DNA of 64,000 bases from Phocaeicola fibrisolvens (GCF_025567125.1 NZ_JAOQJI010000014.1:24199-88198); one strand, 5' to 3'; counted from the stretch's first letter, positions 34,512-44,056 are shown. Made by a program: numbers and translations. The notes: generated by a model not told the origin, from the letters alone.

Positions 34512-35159
34512 ATGGACAAAACGAAATGTGTAGCCGCCCTTTTTGATTTCGACGGGGTGGTGATGGATACTGAATCGCAGTACAGTCTTTTTTGGAACAA
34601 GGTAGGAAAACAATATCATCCGGAATACGAGGAATTCGGACGGGTCATCAAAGGACAGACTCTCAAACAGATTTACGACCGCCATTTTCAGGGTATGGAG
34701 CAGGAACAGGCTGAAATTACCGACCGTCTGAACCGTTTCGAGACGGAGATGAAGTATGAATACGTGCAGGGAGTGGAAGCGTTCATGCGCAGCCTGCGTG
34801 CCCACGGCGTGAAGATTGCCATCGTGACCAGCTCGAACGAGAAGAAGATGGCCAATGTCTACGCCACGCATCCCGAACTGAAGGGACTGGTCGACCGGAT
34901 TCTGACAGCTGAAATGTTCCATAAGTCGAAGCCGGAACCCGACTGTTTCCTGCTGGGGGCCGAGGTGTTTGATACCGTGCCCGAAAACTGTGTGGTGTTT
35001 GAAGACTCTTTCCACGGCATTCAGGCCGGAAATGCGGCAGGGATGGCTGTCGTGGGGCTGAGCACGACCAATCCGGCGGAAGCCATTCAGAATCAGTGCG
35101 CTTTGGTGATTCCGGATTTTCGTCATTTTACCTACGAGGCCATGATGAACTTGCTGTAA
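34512..35159 (+). CDS. HAD-superfamily phosphatase, beta-phosphoglucomutase-like
   Basis: A 215-residue cytoplasmic haloacid-dehalogenase hydrolase of subfamily I with a helical cap. The nucleophile motif is FDFDGVVMDTE (Asp12, Asp14), followed by IVTSSNEKK (motif II), KPEPDCFLLGAE with the conserved Lys (motif III), and VVFEDSFHGIQAG (motif IV). Sequence is nearest to beta-phosphoglucomutases and sugar-phosphate phosphatases; the substrate cannot be told. It is a single gene divergent from the MATE gene. Confidence 0.92.
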   Translation: MDKTKCVAALFDFDGVVMDTESQYSLFWNKVGKQYHPEYEEFGRVIKGQTLKQIYDRHFQGMEQEQAEITDRLNRFETEMKYEYVQGVEAFMRSLRAHGVKIAIVTSSNEKKMANVYATHPELKGLVDRILTAEMFHKSKPEPDCFLLGAEVFDTVPENCVVFEDSFHGIQAGNAAGMAVVGLSTTNPAEAIQNQCALVIPDFRHFTYEAMMNLL

Positions 35160-35161
35160 CA

Positions 35162-35193
35162 TTTGTCTGATTCAGAAAAATCGGCTATTTTTG
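35162..35193 (+). promoter_or_regulatory. Promoter of panB
   Basis: TTTG at 35162-35165, 20 bases, then TATTTTTG at 35186-35193, 30 bases before the ATG. Both boxes fit the Bacteroidetes consensus. Confidence 0.75.
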
Positions 35194-35223
35194 CGGAAAT
35201 TTTATTAAATAGGAAAAAGAATT

Positions 35224-36045
35224 ATGGCAGGATATCTTTCAGGTGACACTCGCAAAGTGACGACTCACCGTTTGATTGAAATGAAACAAAGAGGTGAAAA
35301 AATCTCCATGCTGACCTCTTATGACTATACCATGGCACAGATTGTAGACGGTGCCGGAGTAGACGTGATTCTGGTAGGAGATTCGGCTTCGAATGTGATG
35401 GCCGGCAATGTGACCACCCTTCCTATCACGGTAGACCAGATGATTTATCATGGTAAATCGGTGATGCGTGGCGTGAAACGTGCATTGGTGGTTGTCGATA
35501 TGCCGTTTGGTTCGTACCAGGCCGACCCGTTCGACGGGGTACGCAATGCCATCCGCATCATGAAAGAGACGCATGCCGATGCGTTGAAGCTGGAAGGCGG
35601 AGAAGAAGTCATCGACGTGATTCGCCGCATCATCGGGGCCGGCATGCCGGTGATGGGACACCTGGGACTGATGCCGCAGTCTATCAACAAGTATGGCACC
35701 TACGGCGTGCGAGCCAAGGAAGAGGCTGAGGCCGAGAAGCTGATAAAAGACGCCCGTCTGCTGGAAGAAGCTGGCTGCTTCGGGCTGGTGCTGGAAAAAA
35801 TCCCCGCCGAACTGGCAGCCCGTGTGGCCAAGGAACTGACCATCCCCGTGATTGGTATCGGTGCCGGAGGTGGAGTCGACGGACAGGTACTGGTGGTGAC
35901 CGACATGCTGGGCATGACCAAAGGATTCAGCCCGCGCTTCCTGCGTCGTTACGCCGACCTGAATACGGTGATGACGGATGCCATCGGGCATTACGTGGCC
36001 GACGTGAAGTCGAGCGACTTCCCCAATGAGTCGGAGCAGTATTAA
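35224..36045 (+). CDS. panB: 3-methyl-2-oxobutanoate hydroxymethyltransferase
   Basis: First step of pantothenate synthesis: transfers a hydroxymethyl group from methylene-tetrahydrofolate to ketoisovalerate. 273 residues, a full-length TIM-barrel enzyme. Motifs are SMLTSYDYTMAQIVDGAGVD, VGDSASNVMAGN (metal Asp), DMPFGSYQ, VKLEGG-type LKLEGGEEV, MGHLGLMPQS and IGIGAGGGVDGQVLV. No other pan genes are adjacent. A 125-base gap separates it from the MFS gene. Confidence 0.98.
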   Translation: MAGYLSGDTRKVTTHRLIEMKQRGEKISMLTSYDYTMAQIVDGAGVDVILVGDSASNVMAGNVTTLPITVDQMIYHGKSVMRGVKRALVVVDMPFGSYQADPFDGVRNAIRIMKETHADALKLEGGEEVIDVIRRIIGAGMPVMGHLGLMPQSINKYGTYGVRAKEEAEAEKLIKDARLLEEAGCFGLVLEKIPAELAARVAKELTIPVIGIGAGGGVDGQVLVVTDMLGMTKGFSPRFLRRYADLNTVMTDAIGHYVADVKSSDFPNESEQY

Positions 36046-36170
36046 GCCTGTTGTTTTTTGACAAAGCATAAAGGTGCATGGACTGTAGGACCGGGCGGTC
36101 AGTTTCCGGCAGGTGGTACAGTCTGTGCATCTGTGTTTTAGACAAGATAGAGACGAGAAAAGAAAAAAGA

Positions 36171-37292
36171 ATGTGGAATCGAAATTTTAATCTTTTACTT
36201 ACAGCGAATTTTTTCCTGTACACGGCGGTGTATATGCTTTTCCCGGTGCTGCATCGGTGGATGGTGGGCGAGGGAGGCTATACCAACCTTCAGGCCGGAG
36301 GTACCATTGCCATTTTCGGAATTTCCTTGTACATCTTCGGCGTTTTCAACAATTACCTGGTCGATACGTTCAAGCGTAAAGCGGTGTGCACGCGCAGCAT
36401 CCTGTTGCTGGCGTTGGTGGGACTGATTTATCCTTATTCTCCGGGAATAGGGACCATTGTAGCCCTTCGGGTATTGCAGGGAGCCTTGTTTGGGGTCGTG
36501 CTGATGTCGATGGGAAGTACGCTGGTCATCGACGTGACGCCCACCCACTGTCGGAACAGGGCCAACCTCACTTTCACCTGGTCGGGGGTGCTCGGCATGC
36601 TGTGTGGCATCTGGGGTGGATACAGTCTGGGGGATTTCCTTTCCTTCCAGCACGAACTGTACCTGTTTGCCATCCTGTGTGTGATACCTATCCTGCTGGT
36701 ATCGATGGTGGAAGTCTGTTTCCGCGCTCCGCTGGATTTACCGCTGATGTCGTTCGACCGCTTTCTGCTGTTCCGCACCCTGCTTCCGGGACTGAACATG
36801 ATGGTGGTCCCCTTCATTTTGGGGGTGGTATTCAGCACGATATTCGATAGTTTTTTCTACATTTGTGCAATGGCTGGATTTGTGGTCTTCCTGTTGCTCG
36901 ACCGGATGTTCCGCAGTCAGGCCGACGGACGCTTCCTGAATGCCGCAGGCCTTGTGCTGATGGGTGTGGCTTTGCTGATGCTTTACCTTTCGGATGGCCG
37001 TGATTCCCTGTGGGGAGCCGGATTCCTTCTCGGACTGGGCATGGGACTGTCTCTGTTGCAGTTCCTGCGGATGATGATTTATCTTCCGCAGCATTGTGAG
37101 CGGGGGACAGGCTACCACACCTACCAGCTGTTGTGGGAGTCGGGCGTGATGCTGGGCGTAGTGCTCGGAAAATACGTGGAAGACTCCATGAAGCGGCAGT
37201 ACCTGCTGGCCTTGCTGGTCTGCATGGTGGGACTGCTGGTCTATCAGGTAGCCATTCACCGCTATTTTGTGCGACGAATGAGAAACAGATAA
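36171..37292 (+). CDS. MFS transporter, 373 residues
   Basis: A compact major facilitator protein with about 12 predicted spans (FNLLLTANFFLYTAVYMLFP at the start, then AGGTIAIFGISLYIFGVF). The loop after span 2 (NNYLVDTFKRKAVCTRS) fits the family's conserved D-x-x-x-R-R/K loop, and VLQGALFGVVLMSMGSTLVID is span 4/5. The substrate is unknown. The start at 36171 gives a normal N-terminus; the open frame upstream has no features. It is 19 bases before ettA, so the two are probably co-transcribed. Confidence 0.88.
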   Translation: MWNRNFNLLLTANFFLYTAVYMLFPVLHRWMVGEGGYTNLQAGGTIAIFGISLYIFGVFNNYLVDTFKRKAVCTRSILLLALVGLIYPYSPGIGTIVALRVLQGALFGVVLMSMGSTLVIDVTPTHCRNRANLTFTWSGVLGMLCGIWGGYSLGDFLSFQHELYLFAILCVIPILLVSMVEVCFRAPLDLPLMSFDRFLLFRTLLPGLNMMVVPFILGVVFSTIFDSFFYICAMAGFVVFLLLDRMFRSQADGRFLNAAGLVLMGVALLMLYLSDGRDSLWGAGFLLGLGMGLSLLQFLRMMIYLPQHCERGTGYHTYQLLWESGVMLGVVLGKYVEDSMKRQYLLALLVCMVGLLVYQVAIHRYFVRRMRNR

Positions 37293-37311
37293 CTTAACCA
37301 ATATAAAGAAT

Positions 37312-39000
37312 ATGGCAGACGACAAGAAAATTATCTTTTCAATGGTGGGAGTGAGCAAGTCATTCCAGAACAACAAGCAGGTATTGAAAGACATCTACCT
37401 ATCCTTTTTTTATGGCGCGAAAATCGGAATCATCGGTCTGAACGGTTCCGGTAAGTCTACGTTGATGAAAATCATTGCCGGACTCGACAAGAATTACCAG
37501 GGCGAGGTGGTGTTCTCGCCGGGATACAGTGTCGGCTATCTGGCACAGGAACCTCAGCTCGACGACGCGAAGACCGTGAAGGAAGTCGTGATGGAAGGGG
37601 TGCAGCAAGTGGTAGACACGCTGGCCGAATACGAAGAAATCAACCAGAAGTTCGGTTTGCCGGAGTATTACGAAGACCCGGAAAAGATGGACGCCCTCTT
37701 TGCGCGTCAGGCTGAACTGCAGGATATCATTGATGCTACTGATGCGTGGAACCTCGACAGCAAGCTGGAGCGGGCGATGGATGCCCTGCGCTGTCCGCCG
37801 GAAGACCAGCTGGTGAAGAACCTCTCCGGAGGTGAACGCCGCCGGGTGGCCTTGTGCCGTCTGTTGTTGCAGAAGCCCGACATCCTGTTGCTCGACGAGC
37901 CGACCAACCACCTGGATGCGGAAAGCATCGACTGGCTGGAACAGCACCTGCAGCAGTACGAGGGAACGGTGATTGCCGTGACACACGACCGTTACTTCCT
38001 GGACCACGTGGCCGGATGGATTCTGGAACTCGACCGTGGCGAAGGTATTCCTTGGAAGGGAAACTATTCCAGCTGGCTGGAGCAGAAGACCAAGCGCATG
38101 GAGATGGAAGAAAAAACGGCCAGCAAGCGCCGCAAAACCTTGGAACGCGAGCTGGAGTGGGTGCGCATGGCGCCCAAGGCCCGTCAGGCCAAGGGTAAGG
38201 CCCGTCTGAACTCGTACGACAAACTCTTGAACGAGGACGTGAAGGAGAAGGAAGAGAAACTGGAAATCTTCATCCCGAACGGTCCGCGTCTGGGCAACAA
38301 GGTCATCGAGGCCAAGCACGTGGCCAAGGCCTATGGCGACAAGCTGCTCTTTGACGACCTGAACTTCATGTTGCCGCCTAACGGCATTGTGGGAGTGATT
38401 GGTCCGAACGGTGCCGGAAAGACCACCCTGTTCCGCCTGATTATGGGACTGGAAACGGTGGACAAGGGCGAGTTTGAAGTGGGCGATACCGTCAAGATTG
38501 CTTACGTGGACCAGCAGCACAAGGACATTGATCCGAACAAGAGCGTATATCAGGTCATCAGCGGAGGTAACGACCTGATTCGTATGGGCAACCGCGATGT
38601 GAACGCGCGTGCCTACCTGAGCCGCTTCAATTTCTCCGGTTCCGACCAGGAAAAGCTCTGCGGCATGCTTTCGGGTGGTGAACGCAACCGTCTGCACTTG
38701 GCCATGGCCCTGAAGGAAGAAGGCAATGTGCTGTTGCTCGACGAGCCGACCAACGACATCGACGTGAACACGCTCCGGGCATTGGAAGAAGGTCTGGAAG
38801 ACTTTGCCGGTTGTGCCGTAGTCATCAGCCACGACCGTTGGTTCCTCGACCGTATCTGTACGCACATCCTCGCATTCGAGGGAGACAGCCAGGTGTTCTA
38901 CTTCGAAGGTTCCTATACGGAATACGAGGAAAACAAGATGAAGCGCATGGGCAATGTAGAACCGAAACGCGTGCGCTACCGCAAACTGATGGAAGACTGA
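37312..39000 (+). CDS. ettA: ABC-F translation factor EttA
   Basis: Energy-dependent translational throttle protein: binds the ribosomal E site and gates the first elongation steps according to the ATP/ADP ratio. 562 residues, two ABC domains without membrane spans. Domain 1 has Walker A GLNGSGKST (42-50), signature LSGGERRRV, Walker B LLLDEPTNHLD. Domain 2 has GPNGAGKTT (364-372), LSGGERNRL and LLLDEPTNDID. Both sites look active. The linker between them is the P-site-tRNA-interacting part (ERELEWVRMAPKARQAKGKA). A palindrome array whose first two units make a perfect hairpin follows the stop. Confidence 0.96.
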   Translation: MADDKKIIFSMVGVSKSFQNNKQVLKDIYLSFFYGAKIGIIGLNGSGKSTLMKIIAGLDKNYQGEVVFSPGYSVGYLAQEPQLDDAKTVKEVVMEGVQQVVDTLAEYEEINQKFGLPEYYEDPEKMDALFARQAELQDIIDATDAWNLDSKLERAMDALRCPPEDQLVKNLSGGERRRVALCRLLLQKPDILLLDEPTNHLDAESIDWLEQHLQQYEGTVIAVTHDRYFLDHVAGWILELDRGEGIPWKGNYSSWLEQKTKRMEMEEKTASKRRKTLERELEWVRMAPKARQAKGKARLNSYDKLLNEDVKEKEEKLEIFIPNGPRLGNKVIEAKHVAKAYGDKLLFDDLNFMLPPNGIVGVIGPNGAGKTTLFRLIMGLETVDKGEFEVGDTVKIAYVDQQHKDIDPNKSVYQVISGGNDLIRMGNRDVNARAYLSRFNFSGSDQEKLCGMLSGGERNRLHLAMALKEEGNVLLLDEPTNDIDVNTLRALEEGLEDFAGCAVVISHDRWFLDRICTHILAFEGDSQVFYFEGSYTEYEENKMKRMGNVEPKRVRYRKLMED

Positions 39001-39025
39001 TTTTCAATTGTTTACATAAAGCATA

Positions 39026-39177
39026 AAAACGCTTCGACGTTCGGATGAAAACGTCGAAGCGTTTTTGTTTAAACACCTAAGCGTTTAAGAGAAAACGTCT
39101 AGGCGTTTTACTTAAAACGCTTAGGCATTTCCTTCCAAACGTCCTTGTGTTTTTTAAAAACGTAAGGACGTTTTTTG
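39026..39177. repeat. Seven-unit tandem palindrome array, 22-bp period, with terminator hairpin
   Basis: Units start with AAAAC (or TAAAC/CAAAC) at 39026, 39048, 39070, 39092, 39114 and 39136, exactly 22 bases apart, and at 39157 (21). Middle units read AAACNYCTAAGCGTTT or AAACGCTTAGGCATTT, the same family as 23155-23286. The first two units pair perfectly over 17 bp (AAAAACGCTTCGACGTT with AACGTCGAAGCGTTTTT) and end in T, a strong terminator for ettA. The last two pair over 10 bp (AAACGTCCTT with AAGGACGTTT). Since the next gene is convergent, the array may end transcripts from both sides. Confidence 0.85.
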
Positions 39178-39191
39178 ATGATTTATAAATC

Positions 39192-40379
39192 TCACTGAAT
39201 CAGCATGTTTTCCACCTCTTCCAGACTGCCGTCCGTTTTTTCGGGAGTGACGTGCAGCAGGCGGGCCAGCAGGGAATAAAGCGATACGTTGCGGAACTTC
39301 GGGGCTTCATAGCCTTTCTTGAAGTCGGGTCCGCAAGCCCGGAACATCACCTGCATGTCATCGTAGGTCGGGTCGAAACCATGAGCTCCCGGAAGTGTCT
39401 GGGTACCTTCTTCCACCAGCCAGCCCAGGTCGGGCAGTACGAGGATGTCGCCCACGCGTGGATTGCTGCCGTAGTGCAGGTAAGCCGGAATCTCTTCTTT
39501 CTTCCATACCCGCACGTGGTCCAGTCCCTGCAAGGCCTGATACACCGAGTCGCGGTATTCCGGTTTCGTATAAATCTGTGCCGGCAGGTTACCGTCAATC
39601 AGCGTGTACCATTTCTCGTTCAGCAGGTGCTTGATGGGCACAAAGCGGTCGGCACTTACCGTGGCCATGCCGTGGTCGGCTGTCACAATCAGGTTGATGT
39701 CCTTTCCGAAAGGCAGGCTCTGCAATCCCTCCCACAAGTATCTCATGAGTCCGTCCAGCTCTTCAATGCAGCGGCGTGTTTCCTTACTGTGCGGGCTGTA
39801 GCGGTGACCGTACGTGTCGGAATCTTCAAAGTACATCATAATCAGTTGAGGCCGTTCTTCTTCTGGCAGTTTCAGCAACCTCAATGCTTCGGCCACACGT
39901 TCCGTTTGTGTGAGCCGCGGTTGCTGGTCGTACACATGGTAGTAGGTGGGGTGCTGTCCCTTGACGGCGATGTCGGAGCCTACCCAGTAGATATTGCCCG
40001 TCTTGATGCCTTGTTTCTGTGCCGTAATCCAGATAGGTTCGCCGCCGTAGTAGGCAGGGTTGTTGCGGGTTTCCGGCTTGGTCATCTTGTAGAGCTCTTT
40101 GCGTTCCGGGTCCCAGAACGTATTGGCCACGAGGCCGTGGTGGTCGGGCACCAGTCCCGTGGCCATGGTGTAATGGTTGGGGAAGGTTTTCGACGGGAAA
40201 GAAGGAATCATGGTGGCCTTCACCCCTTCGCGGGCCATCTGGTCGAAGAACGGAGTGTCGTACATTTTAGGATAATCCCAGCGGAATCCGTCGAGGGAAA
40301 CAATCACGGTGTAGTGCTTTCCGGCCCAGATAGAGAGGCAGATGCACCACATCATACACAGCGAGATAATTTTTTTCAT
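39192..40379 (-). CDS. Exported nucleotide pyrophosphatase/phosphodiesterase (alkaline phosphatase superfamily)
   Basis: A 395-residue secreted enzyme with two zinc ions that cleaves phosphodiester or pyrophosphate bonds. A signal peptide covers about 1-19. The first metal Asp is Asp30 (VSLDGFRWDY) and the nucleophile is Thr65 in SFPSKTFPNHYTMATG, the NPP-type motif. The remaining ligands are in EDSDTYGHRYSPHS and TADHGMATV, and HGFD near the end. It has no partner gene: the Oar-like receptor lies upstream on the same strand, with a terminator between. Confidence 0.93.
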   Translation of the reverse strand: MKKIISLCMMWCICLSIWAGKHYTVIVSLDGFRWDYPKMYDTPFFDQMAREGVKATMIPSFPSKTFPNHYTMATGLVPDHHGLVANTFWDPERKELYKMTKPETRNNPAYYGGEPIWITAQKQGIKTGNIYWVGSDIAVKGQHPTYYHVYDQQPRLTQTERVAEALRLLKLPEEERPQLIMMYFEDSDTYGHRYSPHSKETRRCIEELDGLMRYLWEGLQSLPFGKDINLIVTADHGMATVSADRFVPIKHLLNEKWYTLIDGNLPAQIYTKPEYRDSVYQALQGLDHVRVWKKEEIPAYLHYGSNPRVGDILVLPDLGWLVEEGTQTLPGAHGFDPTYDDMQVMFRACGPDFKKGYEAPKFRNVSLYSLLARLLHVTPEKTDGSLEEVENMLIQ

Positions 40380-40403
40380 AAGTCTGGTTTGTTTTTAGGG
40401 TGA

Positions 40404-40450
40404 TAAAAAGAAAGGTGTATTGCCGTTCTTTCGTGGGCAATACACCTTTT
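40404..40450 (-). terminator. Terminator after the Oar-like receptor gene
   Basis: On the minus strand AAAGGTGTATTGCC and GGCAATACACCTTT pair over 14 bp around an 11-base loop, followed by CTTTTT. It separates the receptor from the phosphodiesterase gene. Confidence 0.85.
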
Positions 40451-40471
40451 ATGTAAAGGGTTAGTCTTTCA

Positions 40472-43400
40472 TTAGAAAGTCAGTCTTACACCCACCTGGC
40501 AGTGCCAGCGTGAGCTGATGTCGCTCTTCTGGATTTCAGCATTGTTGTAGTAATATAATGGTGTTGTACCATCTGCTGCAAATTCTTTAAGAGTCAAAGG
40601 GGAAAGATTGTAAGCGGATTCATAGCTTGCACCCCATTTTTTGTTCAGCATATTGGCAAAGTTGATTATATCGAATGTAAATTCTAGCTTGCCCATGCCT
40701 TCAATGTTATAAATAGTTTGTGCTAAGTGTAAATCAATCTCATGTTCCCATTTGCTTAAGTTTGAATTGCGTTCAGCATACTGGCCTCTGTGATTCTTGG
40801 CGTAGCTGTCGTTCTCAATCCATTGTTTGAATGCTTCACGGCTCTGTGCTGCAGTCATGATAACTTTGCCTGTTTCTTCATCAATGTTATCAACGAAAGT
40901 CATTTTGTTTAACTCTTCATCAGTTGGTATGTAAAGCAAAGAGTTTCCTTTTTGGCCATCGCCGTTAAAGTCCTGCTTTTCGTTCATTGTCAGGCTATAG
41001 CGGCTTCCAGAGAATCCATTATAAATAACTGCAATTGTAGTGCTTGTCCATCCATTCCAATATTTAGGACTGCTATAAGAGGCTTGAACCATTACACGGT
41101 GAGGAATATCAAACTTAGAAAAACCGAGCTCATTCTGAGAGTTAGTATCTACTGAATAGTTATATTTCCAGTTAGAATAAGCAACAGAACTTGTTCCATC
41201 GTTTACTGATTTTGCATGTCCAAAGGTATATGATGCAGACATGTCCAAACCAAAGTTAAAGTGTTTTTCCAGCATTGCAGACAAAGCATAAGTATATCCT
41301 TTGTTGGTGTTTCTTAAATTAATAATGCTGTAGTAATCACTTTTAGCTTTACTATAATATGGAGCAGCAGATGCTTCAACTCCCGGAATAGCATATACTT
41401 TTTCACCTTTATTTGTCAGTGCTAGGTTTTCAAAGAAGACATTATTCATGGTTTTTGAATAGATTCCTTCCAATGTCATTTTGATGTCACCTGGCAACAT
41501 TTGTTCTAAAGCAAGGTTGGCGCGGAATACCTGCGGATATTTAAAGTCTTTGGATACAGTTACAATATCCGGACTGAAATAACCACTTCCTGAATTTGCT
41601 CCAGCCATAGGATCGTTGGCATATTGTCCTAATGAAGGAGCTGTGTGAGTATGATTTTTACCATCTTTGGGTTCAATAGTGGTACCTTTACTTTCCATAC
41701 CGGTGTTGTTGAAAGCATTTGACAACCATACAAATGGTACACGACCAGTAAAGATACCTATACCACCACGTAATAATGTGTTATGTGAATCGTTTGTATA
41801 CCAACGGAAACCGACACGTGGCGAGAACAATACTTTTGCACTTGGGTTTTCTCCAACACGTACGTTGAATCCTTGCTGTGCCGCGTATTCATTAAATGTT
41901 GGATTTTCAGTTGGATTGTTAAATATTACAGGAATATCTATACGCAAGCCATACGTCAGGTTGAAATTTGTGGTTACATCCCATTTATCTTGTGCATAGA
42001 AACCAAACTGTCCAGACTTCATGGCTGGAGCCCATTGTGTATCACCCCCAGTTAATTCAGGGTCTGTATATTTATAGGAGAACTTATAAGGCTGGTCATC
42101 TAAAAATCGTTGTAAATCAGCATAATACCAAGATCCATTTACTGCTTGGATGAATAAGTTCTTCATGCGGTAGATTTCATTGTGCGTACCGAATGTCAGG
42201 GTATGGTTACCTAAATACCAAGAGAGATTGTCTTCGAATGTATAGATGTCCTGATCCAGGTAATTGGCACCAGAAGAATATTCTGTACCGATGTTAGCGG
42301 TAATAGCTGTTTTTTGGTCACCACCTAAAATGTTTTCAATTTGAACTGTTGGTCCTTGGTAAGCAACATCACGATGGTCACGAATAAAACTGGCTGAAGC
42401 ACGAAACTCATTGTAGAGGTTTTGTCCTAAGTGAGAAGTTAATTCAGCTACGATAGAGTTTGTTTTATTGTTCATACGGTATCCGCTGTTTACGAAGGTA
42501 TATGACGTGGATCCTACTCCGTAATTATCATCGTATGAGTTGTTGTGTTGGTAACGCAGAGCTAATTTGTGGTTCTGGTTGATATTCCAGTCAATACGAG
42601 CTAACAGTCCAAATGATTTACTTTCAATGTCACGCTGTCCGTATCCTTCCTGAATACCGGTTAGTTTTGCATATTGGTCAGCAATCTGTTTGGCTACATC
42701 GTTGGTGATATAGCTGTCTGTGTAACCAGGATATACGCTTGAAGGATAAGATTCTTTCTTCGCTTCTGCGCTTACAAAGTAGAACAATTTGTCTTTTACG
42801 ATGGCACCGCCCAATGTTCCACCATAAGTACGAGTGTACTGTTGAGTGAGCGGAGATTTTTCATAATCGCGTACGGCACTGTATTTACCATACATGTTGT
42901 GGTTGTTGAAGTAAGTGTAAGCCGAACCGTGAGTGGTGTTAGTACCCTGCTTGGTAATGGCATTGATACCACCTCCAGTAAATCCGCTCTGGCGTACGTC
43001 GAAGGGAGCTACAACCACCTGGATTTCCTGGATGGCATCCATTGAAATCGGGTTGGCCCCCGTCTGACCGCCGTTGGTTCCGGATGCAGACAGACCGAAC
43101 ACGTCGTTACTTACCGTACCGTCAATCTGGAAACTGTTGTAGCGGTTGTTTGAACCGGCGAAGGTGATACCTCCGTTCTTGGAAGTCATGGCCATCGGCA
43201 TGTTCTTCACGATGTCGTACACGTTACGGTCGACTGTCGGAGTGTTTTCGATTTTCTGGGTCGAGAAGTTGTGGGCTGCTCCGGCATTGGCTTTGGCATC
43301 GGCTACCACTACGACTTCGTCCAGCAGTTCTGAACTCGGTTTCATTTCAGCGTTCAGGCTGAGGGTGTTACCCAGTTCGAGGGAAATACCCGTGTAGGTC

Positions 43401-43672
43401 GTCTTGTTGTAGCCTACGTAGGAGATCTCAATTTTGTAGGGACCACCGGTACGCATACCTTGGATGGTGTAACGTCCGTCTACGTTCGTGACTGCACCGT
43501 AAAGCGTACCCGAAGGTTCGTGAATGGCTACCACTGTAGCGCCAATGACCGGTGCTTTGGTTTCATCGAGAACTTTTCCGCTGATAGCAGAAGTGGTTAC
43601 CTGAGCATTTGCGCCTGCCGCCATGGCTGAAACGACCAATGCTGAAAACAGGAATTTGGAATGATGTACCAT
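40472..43672 (-). CDS. Oar-like TonB-dependent outer membrane receptor
   Basis: A 1066-residue outer-membrane protein with a signal peptide (about 1-23), a carboxypeptidase-like regulatory domain near 27-110 (ISGKVLDETKAPVIGATVV), a plug and a barrel. It lacks a SusD partner. The plug contains DAIQEIQVVVAPFDVRQSGF and GGINAITKQGTNTTHGSAY, typical of Oar proteins, which are linked to surface display, protein uptake and outer-membrane cargo sorting. Base composition changes inside the gene. 60-base blocks in the 5' part (around 43081-43380) count 50-52% GC, those around 40681-41400 count 28-37%. The plug end is host-like and the barrel is AT-rich, which suggests recombination of the exposed part. 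A ~100-base leader precedes the ATG. Confidence 0.92.
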   Translation of the reverse strand: MVHHSKFLFSALVVSAMAAGANAQVTTSAISGKVLDETKAPVIGATVVAIHEPSGTLYGAVTNVDGRYTIQGMRTGGPYKIEISYVGYNKTTYTGISLELGNTLSLNAEMKPSSELLDEVVVVADAKANAGAAHNFSTQKIENTPTVDRNVYDIVKNMPMAMTSKNGGITFAGSNNRYNSFQIDGTVSNDVFGLSASGTNGGQTGANPISMDAIQEIQVVVAPFDVRQSGFTGGGINAITKQGTNTTHGSAYTYFNNHNMYGKYSAVRDYEKSPLTQQYTRTYGGTLGGAIVKDKLFYFVSAEAKKESYPSSVYPGYTDSYITNDVAKQIADQYAKLTGIQEGYGQRDIESKSFGLLARIDWNINQNHKLALRYQHNNSYDDNYGVGSTSYTFVNSGYRMNNKTNSIVAELTSHLGQNLYNEFRASASFIRDHRDVAYQGPTVQIENILGGDQKTAITANIGTEYSSGANYLDQDIYTFEDNLSWYLGNHTLTFGTHNEIYRMKNLFIQAVNGSWYYADLQRFLDDQPYKFSYKYTDPELTGGDTQWAPAMKSGQFGFYAQDKWDVTTNFNLTYGLRIDIPVIFNNPTENPTFNEYAAQQGFNVRVGENPSAKVLFSPRVGFRWYTNDSHNTLLRGGIGIFTGRVPFVWLSNAFNNTGMESKGTTIEPKDGKNHTHTAPSLGQYANDPMAGANSGSGYFSPDIVTVSKDFKYPQVFRANLALEQMLPGDIKMTLEGIYSKTMNNVFFENLALTNKGEKVYAIPGVEASAAPYYSKAKSDYYSIINLRNTNKGYTYALSAMLEKHFNFGLDMSASYTFGHAKSVNDGTSSVAYSNWKYNYSVDTNSQNELGFSKFDIPHRVMVQASYSSPKYWNGWTSTTIAVIYNGFSGSRYSLTMNEKQDFNGDGQKGNSLLYIPTDEELNKMTFVDNIDEETGKVIMTAAQSREAFKQWIENDSYAKNHRGQYAERNSNLSKWEHEIDLHLAQTIYNIEGMGKLEFTFDIINFANMLNKKWGASYESAYNLSPLTLKEFAADGTTPLYYYNNAEIQKSDISSRWHCQVGVRLTF

Positions 43673-43775
43673 AAAAGTTTAATTAAATGAAATGTAAATC
43701 TATTTTTAGTGTTTGTCAGTTTAATGCTTTGTTGTTGGGGAAAGTCTGATAGTCAGTTCCTTCCGTTTTCATTCG

Positions 43776-43783
43776 CAAAGTTA
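43776..43783 (-). promoter_or_regulatory. -7 promoter box of the Oar-like receptor gene
   Basis: The minus strand reads TAACTTTG, an exact TAnnTTTG match about 104 bases before the ATG at 43672, leaving a long leader. Confidence 0.6.
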
Positions 43784-44056
43784 AAAAATCTTTTTTACCC
43801 GTATGGAGGGGAGGTAACGTTTTAACAAAACAGGCGGTAGATAATTAACTATTTTATTTTCCGGTTCTTTTGTCGGATGACTTCATTGGTGGCCTGTGTG
43901 GTTGATTTTATGCGGTTTGCCTTTCCTCCAAGTCTTGTAATTGTTTTGTAATTTATTTACTCATTCCGCTTGCTTGCGCGAGGTTACTGCATGAATTTTA
44001 CATTTGTCTTCTCTCTTAATCTGTGGCCCATCATTTCAGACTTTTGTTTTTTTCCG

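Noticed and set aside
37399..38865. A 488-residue open frame on the minus strand opposite ettA
   Set aside because: Antisense shadow of a highly conserved gene; no start context.
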